Source of the DNA: an uncultured Clostridia bacterium
Lineage (GTDB): Bacteria; Bacillota; Clostridia; TANB77; CAG-508
Assembly (NCBI GenBank): GCA_949388605.1
Contig: CASKJV010000008.1
Location: 1-64,000 of the forward strand
Length of the DNA: 64,000 nucleotides
Reading direction: 5' to 3'
Part shown: positions 48,001 through 56,934 of the stretch, in pieces
Layout: every line of letters starts with the position of its first letter
Position numbering within the stretch: the stretch's first letter is position 1
Translations under genes and position numbers: made by a program
The notes under the pieces: generated by a model
Seen by the model: the letters and a program-made list of their open reading frames with translations, nothing else
What the model was told of the DNA's origin: nothing
The model's database searches: none

Positions 48001-49428
48001 AGTATGAATAAACGTATTGCCCAAAAGCAAGAGCAACAAGAAACTGAAAATAATATAACAGAAACACAAGAACTTGGAAATTATGAAATTAAAAGAGTTC
48101 CTTTTACAAAACAAATGAAAAACGAAGAATACACAATTTTAATTCCACAAATGATACCAATCCACTTCGAGTTAATTGAATCAGCAGTTAAATCTCTTGG
48201 CTATAATGTTAAGTTATTAAGAGAATGTACAGAAAAAACTGTAGAAACAGGTTTAAGATATGTAAATAATGATGCTTGTTATCCATCTATATTAACAACT
48301 GGACAATTCATTGAAGCTCTTCAATCTGGAGAATACGATGTAAATAGAACAGCTCTTATAATGTCTCAAACTGGTGGTGGCTGTAGAGCAACAAACTATA
48401 TTGGATTTATAAGAAAAGCACTTAAAGATGCCGGTTTTGCCAATGTACCTATAGTATCATTTAATGTTGTTGGTATGGAAAAAGCAACAGGATTTAAAAT
48501 TACAATTCCTATGGCAATTAATTTAGTAAAAGCTGTTTTTTATGGTGATTTATTACAAAAATTACTATTAAAAAATAGAGCCTATGAAATTCACAAAGGT
48601 GAATCTCAAGCAATGTATGAAAAATGGTTAGAAAAATGCAAAACTTTATGTTCTAAATCTACATATAATCAATTTAAGAAAAGTATTTATGAAATGGTAA
48701 ATGATTTCGAAACTATAGAATTAGATACATCTATAGAAAAGCCAAAAGTCGGAATTGTAGGTGAAGTTTTAATTAAGTATCATCCTTTTGGAAATAATCA
48801 TGTAATTGATGTTCTTGAAAAAGAAGGTGCTGAAGTTATTTCACCAGATTTCATGGGATTTATAAAATTTATCGCAACACATAAAGTAACTAATAATAGA
48901 TTATTAAATATAGATAAAGCAAAAGCGAAAATTTTCAGAACAGTAATTAAATTAATCGAAATGCTAGAAAAAGATTTAAGCAAAGCTTTATCTGCATCTA
49001 AAAAAGATTACTTATTACCTTGTGATATTTTTGAACTAGAATCTAAAGTTAAAGATATCTTATCAATAGGAAATCAAACTGGAGAAGGCTGGTTCTTAAC
49101 TGCAGAAATGATTGAATATATTGAACATAATATTCCAAATATTGTTTGCGTTCAACCATTTGCTTGTCTTCCTAACCATGTTGTTGGAAAAGGTGTTATA
49201 AAGTCAATTAGAGAAAAATATCCTTATGCTAATATCTCTCCTATTGATTATGACCCTGGTGCTAGTGAAACAAATCAAACAAATAGAATTAAATTACTAA
49301 CAACTGTTGCTAAAGATAATTTAAAAAAGAAAAAACAATCTAAAAAAGCTATAGAAATTGAAAATATTGTAAATGAAAAAGAAAAAAATGAAATTAGTAA
49401 TTTTAAGGAAAAATCTTTAAAAAATTAA
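45040..49428 (+). CDS. Large acyl-CoA dehydratase activase-like protein (BadF/HgdC type, double ASKHA plus HgdB-like)
   Basis: The 1462-residue protein has two ASKHA ATPase domains of the 2-hydroxyglutaryl-CoA dehydratase activator family. The first has HVGLDIGSTTVKIVIL and NGTCAGGTGAFLDQMA; the second has GIDAGSTTTKVVLIDKEG and ACSSGCGSFLETFAK. Cys in these loops and in SRCGVF/SRCTVF suit a bridging [4Fe-4S] cluster. DUF2229 and HgdB-like parts follow (GIPRVLNMYEDYPFW, SVCYPAKLAHGHV, QTGGGCRATNY). Such proteins couple ATP hydrolysis to low-potential electron transfer; the substrate of this fused form is unknown. Start at ATG 45040 with AGGAG seven nt upstream, six codons after the track start. 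It lies head-on to replication. Confidence 0.92.
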   Translation: MKDLLHVGLDIGSTTVKIVILDNNLDIIYSNYERHYSDTKVTLYNVLSKLIKDYPDSTFTMSLTGSGALDIAKILNINFIQEVISCKSAVEKLIPETDVVIELGGEDAKIIYFDKFIEQRMNGTCAGGTGAFLDQMATLLNTNTNGLNELSKTYETIYPIASRCGVFAKTDIQPLLNEGARKEDISASIFQAVVNQTISGLAQGRPIKGNVAFLGGPLNYLPELRKRFIETLNLTDDKIIIPENAHLLVATGAAFSSVETTPITSNDLKERLKSFKNAKFTEGQTLEPLFPTNQDYEDFKTRHDKDKVKRNDLATYEGDAFIGIDAGSTTTKVVLIDKEGALLYSLYENNKGNPLKSVISMLKKIYKILPEKVIIRFSGVTGYGEKLIQTALNIDLNEIETIAHYTAAKKFLPKVNSIIDIGGQDMKYIKLKNSAIDNIMLNEACSSGCGSFLETFAKSLDLSIEQFVDEALKSKTPVDLGSRCTVFMNSKIKQAQKEGYSVGDISSGLSYSIIKNAIQKVMKVRDVKTLGKNIVVQGGTFYNDAVLRAFELIVGKNVVRPDIAGLMGAYGVALLAQEQYNNNLDMTYRSTILKTEQLDNLNIKISHVRCKGCENNCLLTINTFENGKKFVSGNRCEKGAGNQSSEKKDLPNIYKYKYERLFSYEPLSEENAKRGTIGIPRVLNMYEDYPFWFTFLTKLGFKVIISEKSNRKTYEKGMESMPSESVCYPAKLAHGHVMSLLKQGIKTIFYPCIPYNRKEYDQSDNHYNCPIVISYSEVIKNNIEELRNPEIKYLNPFLPIDNVKNLAKVMYECEDFKEYKFTKKELLEAAQLAENEYQNFKNDIRKKGKETIKYIEENNLRGIVLAGRPYHVDPEVNHGIDTLITSLGLCVLSEDSICEPDNGVSKHLRVVDQWVFHSRLYAAAEFVGKHDFLEMIQLNSFGCGVDAVTTDQVEEILKSYDNMYTLIKIDEINNLGAIRIRIRSLLASMNKRIAQKQEQQETENNITETQELGNYEIKRVPFTKQMKNEEYTILIPQMIPIHFELIESAVKSLGYNVKLLRECTEKTVETGLRYVNNDACYPSILTTGQFIEALQSGEYDVNRTALIMSQTGGGCRATNYIGFIRKALKDAGFANVPIVSFNVVGMEKATGFKITIPMAINLVKAVFYGDLLQKLLLKNRAYEIHKGESQAMYEKWLEKCKTLCSKSTYNQFKKSIYEMVNDFETIELDTSIEKPKVGIVGEVLIKYHPFGNNHVIDVLEKEGAEVISPDFMGFIKFIATHKVTNNRLLNIDKAKAKIFRTVIKLIEMLEKDLSKALSASKKDYLLPCDIFELESKVKDILSIGNQTGEGWFLTAEMIEYIEHNIPNIVCVQPFACLPNHVVGKGVIKSIREKYPYANISPIDYDPGASETNQTNRIKLLTTVAKDNLKKKKQSKKAIEIENIVNEKEKNEISNFKEKSLKN

Positions 49429-49464
49429 AAACTAATTTAATTAATAATAACAATAAGATAAACT

Positions 49465-49507
49465 AAAAATCACCATAATTGCATTAAAAGCAATATGGTG
49501 ATTTTTT
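49465..49507 (+). terminator. Activase gene terminator
   Basis: The stem aaaaatcaccat / atggtgattttt encloses a second pairing attgc/gcaat, followed by T6 on plus. It starts ~37 bp past the stop. Confidence 0.92.
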
Positions 49508-49588
49508 ATATTCCTAGTTCTATTAAAACATTTTTGAAGAAGCAAACTAATATAATAATATAAAAGAAAACTTTTAATTATATTTGCT

Positions 49589-49597
49589 TTATCCACA
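49589..49597 (+). promoter_or_regulatory. Perfect DnaA box outside oriC
   Basis: TTATCCACA lies in the 380-bp intergenic region between the activase and tRNA-Ser genes. A single box may be chance in AT-rich DNA. Confidence 0.4.
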
Positions 49598-49668
49598 TAA
49601 TCAAAAATCCCCTCATGCATTTTAAATAAGTTTAATTGGCTTGCCTTTCCTCTGTATCCAAAAATTTA

Positions 49669-49784
49669 TTAAATCGTCCACATATTTGTTCGAAGTGCCG
49701 ATTTGCTTGTACAAAATTGCGTGCAACAATTAGCAAAGCTTTTATTTAGTAGGAAGTGAAGAGCACTTTCCTACTAAATAAAAA
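49669..49784. repeat. Terminator-linked repeat, copy C (left end truncated)
   Basis: It starts within the element (caaaaatttattaaatcgtc), so the left hairpin arm is missing, but the tract cgtccacatatttgttcgaag and the right hairpin tttatttagtaggaa / tttcctactaaata are nearly identical to copy B. It abuts the terminator of tRNA-Ser(GCU). Confidence 0.88.
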
Positions 49785-49809
49785 AATAGCACAGCGAACT
49801 GTGCTATTT
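49784..49809 (-). terminator. Terminator of tRNA-Ser(GCU)
   Basis: aaatagcacag / ctgtgctattt with a short loop, directly after the tRNA 3' end, with a U-run on minus. Confidence 0.9.
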
Positions 49810-49902
49810 TGGCGGAGATTGAGGGATTTGAACCCTCGCGGCCACTTACGCAACCCTAACGGTTTAGCAAACCGTCCCCTTCAGCCACTTGGGTAAATCT
49901 CC
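49810..49902 (-). tRNA. tRNA-Ser (anticodon GCU)
   Basis: On the minus strand GGAGATT pairs with AATCTCC as the acceptor stem, with an encoded CCA end. The anticodon arm acggttt-GCT-aaaccgt gives GCU, reading AGC/AGU serine codons. A long variable arm (class II) and the T-arm GAGGGTTCAAATCCCTC fit serine tRNA. Confidence 0.97.
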
Positions 49903-49929
49903 AAATTTCTGAATTACTTCCTATTATTA

Positions 49930-49961
49930 AAAAAAGACGGAAGCTTTTGTCCAGCTTCCGT
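49930..49961 (-). terminator. Terminator of tRNA-Ser(UGA)
   Basis: acggaagct / agcttccgt with a six- to seven-base loop and an A7 run on plus. It separates the two serine tRNA genes into two units. Confidence 0.9.
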
Positions 49962-49965
49962 TCTA

Positions 49966-50058
<93 letters not shown>

Positions 50059-50195
50059 ATTGGTTGCTGTTTTTAACAACACATATATATTAGCACATTA
50101 TTTATCGCTTTGTCAATAAGAAATATATATTTTTTTATTTTCCTTAAATTTAAAATTAAATTTCATACAAAATTAAGTAAAATTTACTTTTACGC

Positions 50196-50882
50196 TCAAC
50201 CTTTTTTTATTTCATTTAAATAAGTATCTAAATAATTAATCCACTCTGGATTATTTTCTTCTTCAAAAAAGTGATATAGAAAATCAACCATTATTTTATG
50301 TCTTTCTATAGCTTCTTTTCTTCCTGAATCAGTTAACATTAATCCTTTTAATTTTAATAATTTTTCGAACATATGAGTAATAATCGTTCCAGATTTTTTT
50401 GCCATATAATCAGTTACAGATATATTTAATGTGGGAAATATATTCTTATCAAAAAGTAACATATTGTGAGCTAAACCATATTGATAAACACGTAGTATTC
50501 CTGTACTACCAATTGCATCACACATATCAGCATCTGATACTATCATCCCTTCAAGTGTTATTGGAATAATTCCATTCAATCTTTTACTATAACCAATAGT
50601 TTTAATAGCATCTAAAACTTGCTCTCTAATATTGCTTTCAATAGAACACTGTTGTAAAATTTTTCTAGCATTTATTAAATTATTAGCATTTTCAATTTCA
50701 AATAGTTTATAATCATCAACATCATGTAATAATGCTATAAAAGCAACTATTTCTCTATTAGCTTTTTCCTTTTCAGCAAATTTTAAAGACATTTTTAAAA
50801 CTCTTTCAATATGTTCCATCCCATGACCAGAATTATCTTTATCTAATAGTTCACATACTTTTTTTCTTACTTCTTCTATCAT
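50196..50882 (-). CDS. HD-domain phosphohydrolase
   Basis: The 228-residue soluble protein has the HD metal motifs: GHGMEHIERVLKMSL near residue 19, FIALLHDVDDYKLF near residue 48 with the HD pair, and a downstream Asp in VSDADMCDAIGSTG. This matches the YedJ/PF01966-type family of putative phosphohydrolases with unknown substrate. The start follows ATAGGAGG. It is upstream of (transcriptionally separate from) the DUF4446 gene; no operon partner is evident. Confidence 0.88.
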   Translation of the reverse strand: MIEEVRKKVCELLDKDNSGHGMEHIERVLKMSLKFAEKEKANREIVAFIALLHDVDDYKLFEIENANNLINARKILQQCSIESNIREQVLDAIKTIGYSKRLNGIIPITLEGMIVSDADMCDAIGSTGILRVYQYGLAHNMLLFDKNIFPTLNISVTDYMAKKSGTIITHMFEKLLKLKGLMLTDSGRKEAIERHKIMVDFLYHFFEEENNPEWINYLDTYLNEIKKG

Positions 50883-51420
50883 TATAATTGCCTCCTATGT
50901 TTTTAGTTAATTAATATGGCTCTTTTATATGGACTAGTATATATTTTTTTCTATTTTACAACAATCTAACTTTTTTGTATTTTCTTTTACTTTATTTTTT
51001 CCATTTTATTATATTAGACATAATTTCAATATATTTAAAATTTAAAGCCTTTTATTATATTAATAATATAACTTGTTTAATTTTATTTTAAATCCCTTTA
51101 TTTTCGATTTTCGTGTTTTATTTTATTTACTATATATATGCAAACCTATCTATAAATTATAATTTTTTTAAATAAATTTTAAATTTAGATTATACTCTGT
51201 TTATATTTTTCTATTACATTTTTTTTATGCAAAATTAATTTAAAATTACATATTTATTTTTACCTTACATTTTAAATTTTGATATACAATATTTTAAATT
51301 TTATTTATATATTTCTGCAAATTTTATTAATATACCAAATTATATTTTTATTATTCCTTTTTTATTTATATTTTTAAAAATTTCTTGTTTTATTGAATTC
51401 CGTAGGATTTTTAAATTTTC
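50883..51420. other. Long AT-rich intergenic stretch without a gene
   Basis: About 540 bp of extremely AT-rich DNA with mostly homopolymer-like T and A tracts. I see no ORF with coding character, RNA gene or clear repeat. It contains only the upstream region of the HD gene and ends at the DnaA-box terminator. Confidence 0.7.
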
Positions 51421-51453
51421 AAAACCTGTGGATAAAATTTATCCACAGGTTTT
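51421..51453 (-). terminator. Terminator of parA-parB-DUF4446, built from two inverted DnaA boxes
   Basis: The perfect stem aaaacctgtggataa / ttatccacaggtttt ends the operon. Its arms contain TGTGGATAA (51427-51435) and TTATCCACA (51439-51447), both exact DnaA boxes facing each other. Confidence 0.85.
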
Positions 51454-51470
51454 ACACATGCTATTTTATA

Positions 51471-51992
51471 CTATTTTCTATGTTTTGCTATAAAATTTTT
51501 ACTTTGTTCTGCAATCTCTAATGCTTCTTTTTCTTCTTCTGATAATTGATATTTTGAAACACCATTTTTTACAGGTTTTGCAAATATATTAGATGACTCA
51601 GAACCATATAATCCATTTAAAACAACACCATTATCATTTCTATCTAACAATGCTATTGCAAAACTTAAATCACTTCCAACATCTTTAAAAGCATTATACC
51701 TTACTAACCCAATTTTTTGTACACAAGAATCTATGTTATTATCTAATTGTGTATAATAAGCTTTAATTTCAGAATTATCCTTTTTTATTTCTCTTACGTC
51801 TTCTAAATATTTTTTTAGCATTTCATCTAAATTATTTCCATTACCCATTTTTCTCATAAAGTTTATATATTTTCTGTTTGTATAAATCATATATGCTATA
51901 TTAATAAATACTAATATAATTAAAACAATATTTGTTATTAACATAGCTTTTAAAAAATCTTGATTTTCAATCAATTCAGCAAAATTTTCCAT
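51471..51992 (-). CDS. DUF4446 family membrane protein
   Basis: The 173-residue protein has one N-terminal membrane helix (~17-37), a coiled-coil-like stretch (EMLKKYLEDVREIKKDN) and the conserved DUF4446 core KIGLVRYNAFKDVGSDLSFAIALLD followed by GVVLNGLYGSESSNIFAKPV. The function is unknown, but it commonly follows parB in Clostridia and other Firmicutes, as here (12 bp after the parB stop). A role at the membrane near the chromosome-partition machinery is only inferred from that position. Confidence 0.9.
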   Translation of the reverse strand: MENFAELIENQDFLKAMLITNIVLIILVFINIAYMIYTNRKYINFMRKMGNGNNLDEMLKKYLEDVREIKKDNSEIKAYYTQLDNNIDSCVQKIGLVRYNAFKDVGSDLSFAIALLDRNDNGVVLNGLYGSESSNIFAKPVKNGVSKYQLSEEEKEALEIAEQSKNFIAKHRK

Positions 51993-52004
51993 TATATCAC
52001 ATCC

Positions 52005-52853
52005 TTATTTTATTAAACCTAAAATTCTTTCTAGGTCGTCATTTGATGAATATTGAATAATAATTTTTCCTTTTCTTTCACCAGCATCTAATTTTACTTT
52101 TGTTCCGAAAAAACCTCTAAAAGATTCTTCTATGTCTCTATATATAGGTAAATATTTATCATTTTTCTTGCTAGTTTTTTTTCTAATTTTCATCTTTTTT
52201 TCAGCTTCTCTAACCGAATCTCCTGATTCAATTATGTATTGTGCCATTTTATATTGTCTTTCAGAATCGTCAATTGCCATTAATGATTTACAATGTCCTT
52301 CTGTTAGTTTACCCTCTAATGCCAAATTTATAACTCTTTTATCTAAATTCAATATTCTAACTGTATTAGCTATACTACTTCTACTTTTTCCTAATTTTTC
52401 AGCTACTTTTTGTTGTGTTAAATTATATTCTTCCATTAATTGCTTTATTCCTCTAGCCTTTTCTATTGGATTTAAATCTTCTCTTTGAATATTTTCAATT
52501 AATGAAATTTCCTTATTTTTTTGCTCATTATCATCTCTGATAATTGCAGGTATTTCAGCCAATCCAGCTTTTTTTGAAGCTCTCCATCTTCTTTCACCAG
52601 CAATTATTTCATAATAATTTGATTTTTTACTTACAATAATTGGTTGAATAACACCATATTCTTTAATAGAATTTGCTAAATCTTCTATTGCTTCTTCATC
52701 AAACAATTTTCTTGCTTGCTCTTTATTTGGCTCTACTTCATTTATTTTTAATTTTTTAACCAATTCTTCTGTATCTTTTACAGATTCTTCTATTAATGGT
52801 GTACTAAATAATGCATCTAAACCTTTTCCTAAACCTGTTTTTTTAACAGCCAT
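52005..52853 (-). CDS. parB: Chromosome-partitioning protein ParB (Spo0J)
   Basis: The 282-residue CTP-dependent DNA clamp binds parS and helps segregate the origin. The N-terminus GLGKGLDALFS, the CTPase/ParB motif IAGERRWRASKKAGL with ENIQREDLNPIEKA, the helix-turn-helix (LTQQKVAEKLGKSRSSIANTVR) and the C-terminal dimer domain are present. The length is typical. The start follows AAGGAGG and lies 2 bp after the parA stop, indicating coupled translation. Two parS-like palindromes are found at 54671 and 57202. Confidence 0.97.
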   Translation of the reverse strand: MAVKKTGLGKGLDALFSTPLIEESVKDTEELVKKLKINEVEPNKEQARKLFDEEAIEDLANSIKEYGVIQPIIVSKKSNYYEIIAGERRWRASKKAGLAEIPAIIRDDNEQKNKEISLIENIQREDLNPIEKARGIKQLMEEYNLTQQKVAEKLGKSRSSIANTVRILNLDKRVINLALEGKLTEGHCKSLMAIDDSERQYKMAQYIIESGDSVREAEKKMKIRKKTSKKNDKYLPIYRDIEESFRGFFGTKVKLDAGERKGKIIIQYSSNDDLERILGLIK

Positions 52854-52855
52854 AT

Positions 52856-53644
52856 CTATTCCTCCTTATTTTTTTTCTCTCTTATTTCAGTATTCTTTAA
52901 TAATTCTCTTGCCAATTTTTCGTATGCTCTCGCTCCTTTTGATTTAGGATCATAAATAATTATTGGCATTCCAAAACTTGGTGCTTCACTAAGTTTAATA
53001 TTTCTAGGGATAACAGTTTTATATACTTTATCTTCAAAATATCTCTTTACTTCTTTTACAACTTGATTAGATAAATTTGTTCTCATATCATACATTGTAA
53101 GAACTGCACCTTCTACTTCTAAACTTCTATTTAAATGTTTTTTTACCAAATTAATAGTATTTAAAAGTTGCCCTAATCCTTCTAAAGCAAAATATTCGCA
53201 TTGTACTGGTATTAATACTGAATCTGATGCTGTAAAAGCATTTAAAGTTATTAATCCTAAAGATGGAGGACAATCAATTATTACAAAATCATAATTATCT
53301 TTTATTTCATCTAATTTTTCTTTTAATCTTCTCTCTCTAGACATTTCAGAAACTAATTCTACTTCAGCCCCTGCAAGATCCATATTAGAAGGACATACTT
53401 TTAATGTTTTTATTGATGTATTAATTAAAGTATCTTCAATATTTGCATCGTTAATTAAAACATCATACAATGATGTTTCCATATCTTTTTCAAGACCTAA
53501 TCCACTTGATGCATTTCCTTGTGGATCTGCATCTATTAATATTACTTTTTTCCCTTTTTTAGCTAATATAGCGCTCAAATTTACTGCTGTTGTTGTTTTT
53601 CCAACTCCACCTTTTTGATTTGCTATTGAAATTACTCTTCCCAA
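52856..53644 (-). CDS. parA: Chromosome-partitioning ATPase ParA (Soj)
   Basis: The 262-residue Walker ATPase shows the deviant Walker A KGGVGKTTTAVNLS near the start, VILIDADPQGNASSGL, DFVIIDCPPSLGLITLNA and the late PRNIKLSEAPSFGMPI motif. It acts with ParB in origin segregation and in regulating DnaA. The track starts at 53701, inside the promoter; I choose TTG at 53644, preceded by GGAGG, giving the family-standard MGRVISIANQKGG. It is the first gene of parA-parB-DUF4446. Confidence 0.97.
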   Translation of the reverse strand: MGRVISIANQKGGVGKTTTAVNLSAILAKKGKKVILIDADPQGNASSGLGLEKDMETSLYDVLINDANIEDTLINTSIKTLKVCPSNMDLAGAEVELVSEMSRERRLKEKLDEIKDNYDFVIIDCPPSLGLITLNAFTASDSVLIPVQCEYFALEGLGQLLNTINLVKKHLNRSLEVEGAVLTMYDMRTNLSNQVVKEVKRYFEDKVYKTVIPRNIKLSEAPSFGMPIIIYDPKSKGARAYEKLARELLKNTEIREKKNKEE

Positions 53645-53672
53645 AGTAAATCCCTCCTTTTTTATCCATATT

Positions 53673-53701
53673 ATAATATAAAAAATTAAGGCATATGTCA
53701 A
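53673..53701 (-). promoter_or_regulatory. parAB promoter
   Basis: TTGACA (53701-53696), 17 nt and TATTAT (53678-53673) on minus, with TATAAT three bases further. The start codon is ~30 bp downstream. Confidence 0.7.
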
Positions 53702-54000
53702 TGTGTTTTAAAGAACAAATCTGAATTTTTTTCATTTTCATCCTATTTTTTTATATATTTAATTTATGAAATAAATGTGTGGGTAAATACTAGTGCAATC
53801 CATTGTTTAATTGAAATTTAGATAATTTTTTATTAAATAACAAAATAGCCACCTTTAATATTCTTTAAATTTTTAAATATATTTAACTAGTTCGTCTTTC
53901 CTCCATATAACTTACTTGTAGTTTGCTTCTCTCACACAGTTAAAAAATGTTTGATACGCCAATTAGCATAGTAAGCTTGCTGCAATATTAGTTCAAGAAT

Positions 54001-54038
54001 TTATATTATAGAAATTGTGGAGCAATTTCCTATATTAC
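54001..54038. repeat. Weak hairpin like the end of the terminator-linked repeat
   Basis: tatagaaattg / caatttccta forms a hairpin that abuts the rsmG terminator, as in copies A-D. The DNA to its left (53880-54000) is only vaguely similar to the element, so this is a possible remnant. The rest of the 420-bp gap upstream of parA shows no gene. Confidence 0.35.
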
Positions 54039-54088
54039 AAAAAAACAATAATGTAATTCAAATATTTTTCATTACACTATTGTTTTCT
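54039..54088 (-). terminator. rsmG terminator
   Basis: aaaacaataatgtaat / attacactattgtttt with one mismatch and an A7 run on plus. It ends the mnmE-mnmG-rsmG set. Confidence 0.85.
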
Positions 54089-54123
54089 ATATTAATATCA
54101 TAAATGTTTTTTGTGGAACAATT

Positions 54124-54843
54124 CTATCTAAGTGGCTCTTTTAGTGGTTTTGATTGTCCTCTAGGATATTGTTTTGAAGTTTTTTTAATTTTTCTAATAA
54201 TTATTATATTTCTCTCCAATTCTTCTCCAACATTAATTGAATCTACTTCTTCTAATTTACCACCTAAAATCTCTATTGCTTTTTTAGATTCTTCTAATTC
54301 TTCTTTAAAATTAGGTCCCTTCATACATATTGCTAATCCATTTAAATTCACAAATGGCAACATATATTCTGCTATTGTAGATAAATTTGATACAGCTCTT
54401 GTTGTTGCAACATCATACTTTTCTCTATACTCTTTATTTTGTGCTAATTCTTCTGCTCTTGTATGTATTATTTCTAGATTTTCCAATTGAATTTTTTCTG
54501 ATAAATCTCTAATAACATTCAATTTCTTATTCACAGAATCTATTAATGTTACCTTCATATCTTCATTTACAATTTTTAATGGTATTCCAGGAAATCCTGC
54601 TCCTGTCCCTATATCTATTAATGATTTGGCATTTTTTAAATACTTGTTTATTGTTAATGAATCCAAAAAATGTTTCACGATAAACATTTTCTCTTCGGTT
54701 ATTGCTGTAAGATTAATTTTAGTATTCCAATCAAGTACTCCAATCATATAATTATAAAAATTATTTAATTGTTTATCAGTTAATCTTAGATTACTTTTCT
54801 CTAGCATTGTAGAGAAAATATCTTTAAATTCTTTTTTTTCCAT
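54124..54843 (-). CDS. rsmG: 16S rRNA (guanine527-N7)-methyltransferase
   Basis: The 239-residue SAM-dependent methylase modifies G527 of 16S rRNA. Motifs are KINLTAITEEKMFIVKHFLD, SLIDIGTGAGFPGIPL for SAM binding, VTLIDSVNKKLNVIRDL and VATTRAVSNLSTIAEYMLP. The C-terminal RQYPRGQSKPLKEP-type tail is typical. The start follows AAGGAAA. The order mnmE-mnmG-rsmG before parAB is the classical oriC-region arrangement. A parS-like palindrome lies inside the coding sequence. Confidence 0.97.
   Translation of the reverse strand: MEKKEFKDIFSTMLEKSNLRLTDKQLNNFYNYMIGVLDWNTKINLTAITEEKMFIVKHFLDSLTINKYLKNAKSLIDIGTGAGFPGIPLKIVNEDMKVTLIDSVNKKLNVIRDLSEKIQLENLEIIHTRAEELAQNKEYREKYDVATTRAVSNLSTIAEYMLPFVNLNGLAICMKGPNFKEELEESKKAIEILGGKLEEVDSINVGEELERNIIIIRKIKKTSKQYPRGQSKPLKEPLR
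54671..54686 (-). promoter_or_regulatory. parS-like palindrome inside rsmG
   Basis: On minus TGTTTATCGTGAAACA differs from the Bacillus consensus TGTTTCACGTGAAACA at two adjacent positions, and the outer AAAATGTTT/AAACATTTT arms are perfect. It codes part of the conserved FIVKHF segment, so coding constraint is another explanation. Confidence 0.45.
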
Positions 54844-55059
54844 TTAAATTTCCTTTTTCTATTTTATTTTAATCACTCTAGTTTATTTAATATACTAAAA
54901 TTTCTTATTTAGCTAAAATCATACATTACAAATTTTTTATTTTTGTTAACTAATCATATAAAAACTTATGTGTAATCTTTTATTTAATATAAAAGTGTTC
55001 TACATTTTTTACTAAAAAATTCCTTTTATTTCACAATTTTAGTTATCTTATATTCACTA

Positions 55060-56934
55060 TTACTTTCTATTTTTTTGTTCCAAATATATTAATAATACTG
55101 ATATATCAGCTGGTGAAACTCCTGATATTCTTGAAGCTTGTCCTATTGAATAAGGCTTATATTTATTTAATTTTTGTCTTGCTTCTAATCTTAAACCTTT
55201 TATTTCATTATAATCTATATCTTCTGACAATAATTTCTTTTCTAATTTTTTGAAGCCTTCAACTTGTTTTTTTTGCATGTTTATATATCCTTCATATTTT
55301 ACCATTATTTCAACTTCTTCTTCTACTTGCTTATCTAACTCTGGTCTTTCTTTATCTATTTCTTTTAAAATCGAATAATTTAATTCTGTTCTTTTTAATA
55401 GTTCTGAAAGCCTTATTCCTGTAGATATTTCAGATGTTCCGTGTTTGCTTAAAAATTCATTAGTTTCTTTATTTGGTTTTATAATAGTTGAATTTAATCT
55501 TTCTATTTCCTTTTCAATATTATTCTTTTTTAATAAAAACTTATTATATCTTTCATCTGAAATCAATCCTACTTTATGTCCAATCTCTGTTAATCTTAAA
55601 TCAGCATTATCTTGTCTTAATAATAATCTATATTCAGCTCTAGAAGTCATCATTCTATATGGCTCTTGTGTGCTTTTTGTAACTATATCATCAATTAAAA
55701 CACCTATATATGCATCTGATCTATCTAATATTACTGGTTCTTTTCCTTTTATTTTTTGACTTGCATTTATACCAGCAATTAATCCTTGGCAAGCTGCTTC
55801 TTCATATCCTGAAGTTCCATTAATTTGCCCTGCAAAAAACATTCCACTTATTGTTTTTAATTCTAAAGAACTTTTTAATTGTGATGGTTCTATAGAATCA
55901 TATTCAATAGCATATGCTGGTCTTGTAAATTCAGCATTTTCTAATCCTGGAAGGGTTCTATACATAGCTATTTGAACATCTTCAGGAAGAGACGAACTCA
56001 TTCCTTGTATGTACATTTCATTTGTATCTAAACCTACTGGTTCTACAAATATTTGATGTCTTTCTTTATCAGCAAATCTTACTACTTTGTCTTCAATAGA
56101 AGGACAATATCTAGGTCCTGTTCCTTCTATTACACCTGCATACATAGGAGATCTATGAAGATTATCTCTAATTATTTCATGTGTTTTAGCATTTGTATAT
56201 GTAAGCCAACAAGGAATTTGTTCTATATTTGGCATTTCATCTTCAAACGAAAATGGTACTAAATCCTTATCCCCTTCTTGTATTTCCATTTTTGAAAAAT
56301 CTATACTGTTTTTGTTTATTCTTGCAGGAGTTCCAGTTTTAAATCTTTGTATTTCAATATTTAATTTTTTTAAAACTTCTGACAATTTATTGGCAGCAGC
56401 CACACCATCTGGCCCACTTTCATATGATGTTTCTCCAATAAATATTTTTCCCTTTAAATATGTTCCTGTAGCTAAAATAACACTATCAACAGAATATATT
56501 GCTCCAAGATTTGTTTCAACAGCAACAACTTTTCCATCTTCTACTTTTATATCAACTATTTCAGCTTGTTTTACAAAAAGATTTTCTTGATTTTCTAATG
56601 TGTGTTTCATTTCCATTTGATATTTTTTTCTATCAGCTTGCGCTCTTAAAGAATGTACTGCTGGCCCTTTTGATGTATTAAGCATTCTTAGTTGAATCAT
56701 TGTTTTATCAATATTTTTTGCCATTTCTCCACCTAGGCTATCTATTTCTCTTACTAAATGCCCTTTTGAAGTACCTCCTATATGTGGATTACATGGCATA
56801 TTTGCTATGCATTCTAAACTTATAGAAAATATTAATGTTTTCATTCCCAATCTTGCCGCTGCTAATGCTGCTTCACATCCTGCATGTCCTGCACCTATTA
56901 CAGCAATATCGTATTTACCTGCATTATACTTCAT
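55060..56934 (-). CDS. mnmG: tRNA uridine-5-carboxymethylaminomethyl modification enzyme MnmG (GidA)
   Basis: The 624-residue FAD protein, with MnmE, modifies U34 of certain tRNAs. It has the FAD dinucleotide motif [19 protein letters not shown], the [17 protein letters not shown] segment, [14 protein letters not shown] and the C-terminal tRNA-binding helical domain ([18 protein letters not shown]). The length matches the family (~620-630). The start follows GAGG. It is 287 bp downstream of mnmE, a gap that holds the parS-like site and a further hairpin (ttgcaaatca / tgatttgcaa, 56982-57021). Confidence 0.98.
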   Translation of the reverse strand: MKYNAGKYDIAVIGAGHAGCEAALAAARLGMKTLIFSISLECIANMPCNPHIGGTSKGHLVREIDSLGGEMAKNIDKTMIQLRMLNTSKGPAVHSLRAQADRKKYQMEMKHTLENQENLFVKQAEIVDIKVEDGKVVAVETNLGAIYSVDSVILATGTYLKGKIFIGETSYESGPDGVAAANKLSEVLKKLNIEIQRFKTGTPARINKNSIDFSKMEIQEGDKDLVPFSFEDEMPNIEQIPCWLTYTNAKTHEIIRDNLHRSPMYAGVIEGTGPRYCPSIEDKVVRFADKERHQIFVEPVGLDTNEMYIQGMSSSLPEDVQIAMYRTLPGLENAEFTRPAYAIEYDSIEPSQLKSSLELKTISGMFFAGQINGTSGYEEAACQGLIAGINASQKIKGKEPVILDRSDAYIGVLIDDIVTKSTQEPYRMMTSRAEYRLLLRQDNADLRLTEIGHKVGLISDERYNKFLLKKNNIEKEIERLNSTIIKPNKETNEFLSKHGTSEISTGIRLSELLKRTELNYSILKEIDKERPELDKQVEEEVEIMVKYEGYINMQKKQVEGFKKLEKKLLSEDIDYNEIKGLRLEARQKLNKYKPYSIGQASRISGVSPADISVLLIYLEQKNRK

